Shown: positions 60,440 through 64,000 of the stretch, piece by piece
Layout: each line of letters opens with the position of its first letter
Numbering within the stretch: the stretch's first letter is position 1
Origin: Seriola aureovittata
Taxonomy: Eukaryota; Chordata; Actinopteri; Carangiformes; Carangidae
DNA: 64,000 nt
Reading direction: 5' to 3'
NCBI RefSeq assembly: GCF_021018895.1
Contig: NC_079368.1
Location: forward strand, 838,501 to 902,500
The notes under the pieces: generated by a model
What the model saw: the letters and a program-made list of their open reading frames with translations, nothing else
Told to the model about the DNA's origin: nothing
The model's database searches: none
Translations under genes and position numbers: made by a program

Positions 60440-61015
60440 GACCAGGTGTAAACCTAGTACATGTGTGGACTGCCTCTGGTCAAATCCTGATTGTATAACT
60501 GTGACACCGTCTGACAAAGTCACCAAACACATACAGTAAATGAAAGACAAAGACTGAGCTGTGATTTCAGCTGGATTTACTGTAACGTGATCAGAGGGAA
60601 TGTCAGAAGAGACAGACTGTCTTTGTTATTCAGTCTCTCACACAGAACACAACCTCTGTCTGGAGGCAAAAGTCTTCATTTACTTCAACTCCAGAACGTC
60701 ACAGACTTTTACTAGAGGCAGGTCTTTATGTCTAACTCCCTCTGAGTGATATATAGAGTTGGTCATAGTCGTTAGTACGAAGCCACTTCCCGATGAATTC
60801 TCTCTCTCCCTGCCTCTCTCCTGCTCTCTCTGTCTTGTGTTTAGTTATTCCTCTGCCTCCTTTAGTAATAATGATACATGGAATCAAAGCAGTTTATTTG
60901 CTGTAATGGAGGCAAGGCTCAGTGTATTGGAAGCGCTCCTCCTCTTCCCTGCAGTTCCCAGAGCAGCTGGGAAACCAGAGCGGCTCAATAGACTGTCTGT
61001 AACAAGCGGTCTAGT
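60440..61015 (-). repeat. dispersed repeat A, inverted copy
   Basis: Reverse complement of 5465-6150 at high identity over about 570 bp, including the AACTCCAGAACGTCACAGAC and TAGAGGCAGGTCTTTATGTC blocks. The two copies differ by small indels and by different sequence between conserved blocks. Confidence 0.8.
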
Positions 61016-61053
61016 CCTAAATCCCTGTCCAGCATCCAGACCTGAACCAGATT

Positions 61054-61140
<87 letters not shown>

Positions 61141-61149
61141 GGATGGATG
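61054..61149 (+). repeat. (GATA)n microsatellite
   Basis: About 22 perfect GATA units and two GGAT units at the right edge of repeat A. Confidence 0.98.
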
Positions 61150-61490
61150 CAGGTATACAACCATCACACCGGGGACCACATTTGCATCCTGTCTGTGGTT
61201 TCGGCAACACTGCTGTGTTTGGTTCAGGTTAGTGAAAGATGGTGGTTTAGGTTCAATTTAAATAAACAGATGTCTGAACAGGTCCTCTGGATTAATCCAG
61301 ACCAGGATCTTTGCCTGACCTGAACCAGAAGCTGTGAAAAGGGTTCATCCCTGTTGTTGCTTTCTGTGCTGTCATCTGAACACACTGCACCTACAATACG
61401 CTTTATTCTACAGCTGCATGTGTCATATATCAGCATTAGAGTGAATGCTTGATTGACTTCTCAGCCACTCACAACTTGGTCACTGTCTAT
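61150..61490. other. no gene recognised
   Basis: Mixed sequence, nothing supported. Confidence 0.5.
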
Positions 61491-61496
61491 TCATGG

Positions 61497-61654
61497 CATA
61501 CAAAGAAATCCTGCATTCTGTCTGACTAGCAGCAAACTATTTACTAGTTAGACCTTCATCAGACAAGACATTTTTTATCTTTTTGTCTAAGACCGAAGTG
61601 TCACCATTAAATTGTTTGCTGCTAGTCAGACAGTGTATGTGATTTCTTTGTATG
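61497..61654. repeat. snap-back inverted repeat, about 46-bp arms
   Basis: CATACAAAGAAATC and then GTCTGACTAGCAGCAAAC in the left arm (61497-61542) recur inverted in the right arm (61609-61654), with one small mismatch block. The loop is about 66 bases. No coding frame. Could be a small MITE or a hairpin RNA-type sequence. Confidence 0.85.
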
Positions 61655-61899
61655 ACACGTAAAAAACCTGCTTCCACGCACCTGCCTCACTGACGTTTCC
61701 AGCTTGATACAGTCTGTTCATGCCTCCAGGTTCATGTTGCCAGAGCATGGATTTTCTGGCAGCCAAGATGAACCATAATTCAAGCTGAAGTTGTTTTACT
61801 CACCGAACAATCAGTAAACTCATGTTTATTATATTTTGCAACGTTAAGGACGAGCGTAAAGGGACCAGGTGACTTTGCATGACTTTTTAGTGCAGCTTT

Positions 61900-62135
61900 G
61901 ATTCATATAGGTTGGTTGCTGTGCCACCCCTTGCCTCAGCAGCAGCACCCTACATGGTGCTTCTCTGCTGGTGTGAAACCAAGAGAATAGCCTTTGTCAA
62001 GGTGTACTCGCTTCAATTCTCACTCATCTCCCCTGGCACACGGGTGTTAAATTATATGCTCCAGAGGACTCCACATTCATATTTTTACAAGACCCAGGTT
62101 ATTAGGCAAACAGGCTCTGCACATGTCCCCCGCTA
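61900..62135. promoter_or_regulatory. candidate conserved non-coding block
   Basis: Unique balanced sequence with GGCACACGGGTGTTAAATTA and TATGCTCCAGAGGACTCC. The plus frame 61912-62214 shows no domain. Regulatory role inferred. Confidence 0.27.
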
Positions 62136-62539
62136 TGACAGTTTTCGCAGTCAAGGATTTCGACCTTTATTTCTATCCAAGTACCGCCTGCACTCCCCTT
62201 CACACCCCCACTGACACACACACGCACACACATACCCACATGCACAATCCTTACCACCCCTCACCAATTCCTGCTCCCTCTAACTAGGTGAGAGCCTCTA
62301 AGTCTGCGGAGGGTGTGATCACAGTATAGTTGCTCTGGGTGTAAGACTCCAGGCAGAACGGCTGTGGAGCCGAACCTCCCAATCTACCCCATGGATTGAT
62401 AACACAGCCCTCAGCCCCCTCACCTCTCATTTTGCAGCTTTATTTATAGTCCCCCACTGCACAGTTCATAGGGAAAAAAAACAGTGTTTCTGATGACCAT
62501 TTGTTCCTGAAGAGGAGACAAATTACAAATGTGAGTTTC

Positions 62540-62740
62540 GCCTTTGTACTTTGAAAATGCCTTTTTCATAACCAAAAACGGGCCTGATGAAAAGACCAAG
62601 AAACATCAAAGTGGTTCGCCCTCCGACAGAAAGGTTAAAAGTTGAGCTTGAACACTGATTCTCTTGCATTCTTCCTGGCTCGATTCTCATTAGCCACTCA
62701 TTTTAATCAGATGCACCATCAATTAGTATGACTTTTCTGT
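62540..62740. promoter_or_regulatory. candidate conserved non-coding block
   Basis: Unique sequence with CGATTCTCATTAGCCACTCA, TTTTAATCAGATGC and ATCAATTAGTATG, homeodomain-like cores upstream of lhx2. Confidence 0.3.
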
Positions 62741-62759
62741 GTGTTTGATGCTTAAAAGT

Positions 62760-63595
62760 TGGATCTCAAGGACGCAGAACTTTCTGCGTACTCAGATGGG
62801 AGGCAGGGTTAGTGAAGCACCCACTCGTGGCTGTTTTTTTTTTATCGCCACCACACAGGAAGTGGTTAATTCTCAGACCCCCGGGATCCAAACCGGCAGG
62901 GCCACGACAACGCACACGCTTAAGTATGTGTATGTGAGTGTTTTTTTTGTTTTTTTTTGGGGGGGGGGGCTTACCTGTATGACCATCTCATGCACAGGAA
63001 ATATGGGACTAGTGTGTGTAAGGGTTGGACCATTTGTTTGATTATGGGTCACTAGTGCTCTTTTAACAGACTGGTGAATCTATAAATATGTACTGGTCAA
63101 TAAACTGGTCTTCCCAAACTGACAAGAATAACATTTTGAGGTGACTCCTTTTAGATTTCTTTGGTTCGTCGTCATAAAAACAACCTGATTTATAGATAAT
63201 TGGCTATTGGCTATAAATTACAGCATCTGCTCTGACCTACAAACACGTAGCAGCTCAGCCGCGGTATAGCTTCACTATGGATGGAACTATAGAAAGTGTT
63301 TAGAAGCGTATGGAAACTGTAAATAGATATTGTCCATTAGGGGATTTGCAGTGGGCTTCACCAACAGCTGAGACATCTGTACATGTGAAAGCTGAGATGG
63401 CTTTTACATGCGAGCAAGAAATAGAATGTGGGTGTTTAGTAACAGCCGAAACTGCAGCTGTATAATTTTGAGAGTTATAATTTTCTCTGATTTGCTGTGT
63501 GAGAGTCTTTGCACATTAGTATGTCACAAGCTTATTGAAATCTTCCTGATGCACCACAAACATTTCAGTCCATTGTATAAATTAGAGGACAGTCA
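62760..63595. other. no gene recognised
   Basis: Includes a T run followed by a G run at about 62941-62970. The open frames 62739-63041 and 63408-63641 have no domain. Confidence 0.5.
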
Positions 63596-63599
63596 GAGT

Positions 63600-63960
63600 C
63601 TGTTCGTCTATCCCATTCTCGTGGACACGATATCTCAGTAACACCTTGACAGAACTTCTTCAAATTGAGCACAGACATTTCATAGGGACTCAAGGACAAA
63701 CTGATCTGATTTGATTTGGTAGCTAAAGATCAAAGGTCAAGGTCACAGTGACCTCACAAAACATGATTTTGGCCTTGTGAAAGCAATATCTCGAGAACTC
63801 CTGAAGGGAATCCCTTCATTTGGCAAAAACGTTCACTTGGACTCAATGAGATTTTGGTGGTTAAAGGTCAAGACTCACAAAGTAAGTTTTAGCCCTTACT
63901 AAAGACTTCACACAGAAATTATGACAAAATTTCACACAAATGGTTCATATTTTATATGAC
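63600..63960 (+). repeat. teleost GGTCA-rich repeat with a perfect estrogen-response palindrome
   Basis: Same family as 8080-8405 (opposite orientation) and 29695-29790. At 63741-63753 it reads GGTCACAGTGACC, the consensus estrogen-response element, preceded by TCAAGGTCA at 63737-63745, an extended half-site of the NR5A/ERR type. Confidence 0.75.
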
Positions 63961-64000
63961 TCTGGATAAACATGTAACCTGAAAACATTCTGAGTGGAGG

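Noticed and set aside
52000..64000. DENND1A exons expected head-to-head with lhx2 by mammalian synteny
   Set aside because: No exon encoding the known DENN-domain start or other recognisable DENND1A peptide was found on either strand.

Overview
The window looks like nuclear DNA of a teleost fish, probably a percomorph. It is AT-leaning and crowded with dinucleotide microsatellites. It also carries fish-type repeats: a tRNA-derived SINE, degenerate Tc1/mariner copies, tails of non-LTR retrotransposons, and a dispersed repeat rich in GGTCA half-sites. No operons, ribosome binding sites or other bacterial signals are present.

Only one host protein-coding gene can be supported with confidence. 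It is an lhx2-type LIM-homeodomain gene on the minus strand, with its coding sequence between 50683 (or 50746) and 41985. All five coding exons can be read with matching GT-AG splice sites and phases (0, 2, 1, 0), giving 396 residues: two LIM domains, a short linker and one homeodomain split by an intron just before its VWFQN motif. The C-terminal tail is LHX2-like rather than LHX9-like. Which teleost paralogue it is (a or b) cannot be settled here.

Layout. 1-12.4 kb: gene-free, with fragments of a dispersed repeat, a LINE fragment, a GGTCA-rich repeat and several unique blocks that may be conserved non-coding elements. 12.4-14.6 kb: a TTAA-flanked MITE, a 670-bp foldback element and an unassigned 78-codon ORF. 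16.4-17.2 kb: microsatellites. 17.25-23.77 kb: a candidate 6.5-kb composite transposon with CCCACTGAGCAA ends, a tandem array at each end rich in ACGTC motifs, and a small gene between them whose splice phases match. 24-41 kb: LINE tail, SINE, a Tc1/mariner pseudogene and microsatellites, with unique blocks at 27.7 and 33.9 kb. 41-52 kb: lhx2 and its promoter region. 52-64 kb: upstream of lhx2, further candidate regulatory blocks, a Tc1 end, an inverted second copy of the 5.5-kb repeat, a snap-back hairpin and a GGTCA repeat with a perfect estrogen-response palindrome.

A single developmental transcription factor in a gene-poor interval full of unique TAATTA- and octamer-bearing blocks fits a regulatory landscape around lhx2. 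The conservation of those blocks is inferred, not shown. The most unusual object is the 17.25-23.77 kb element.
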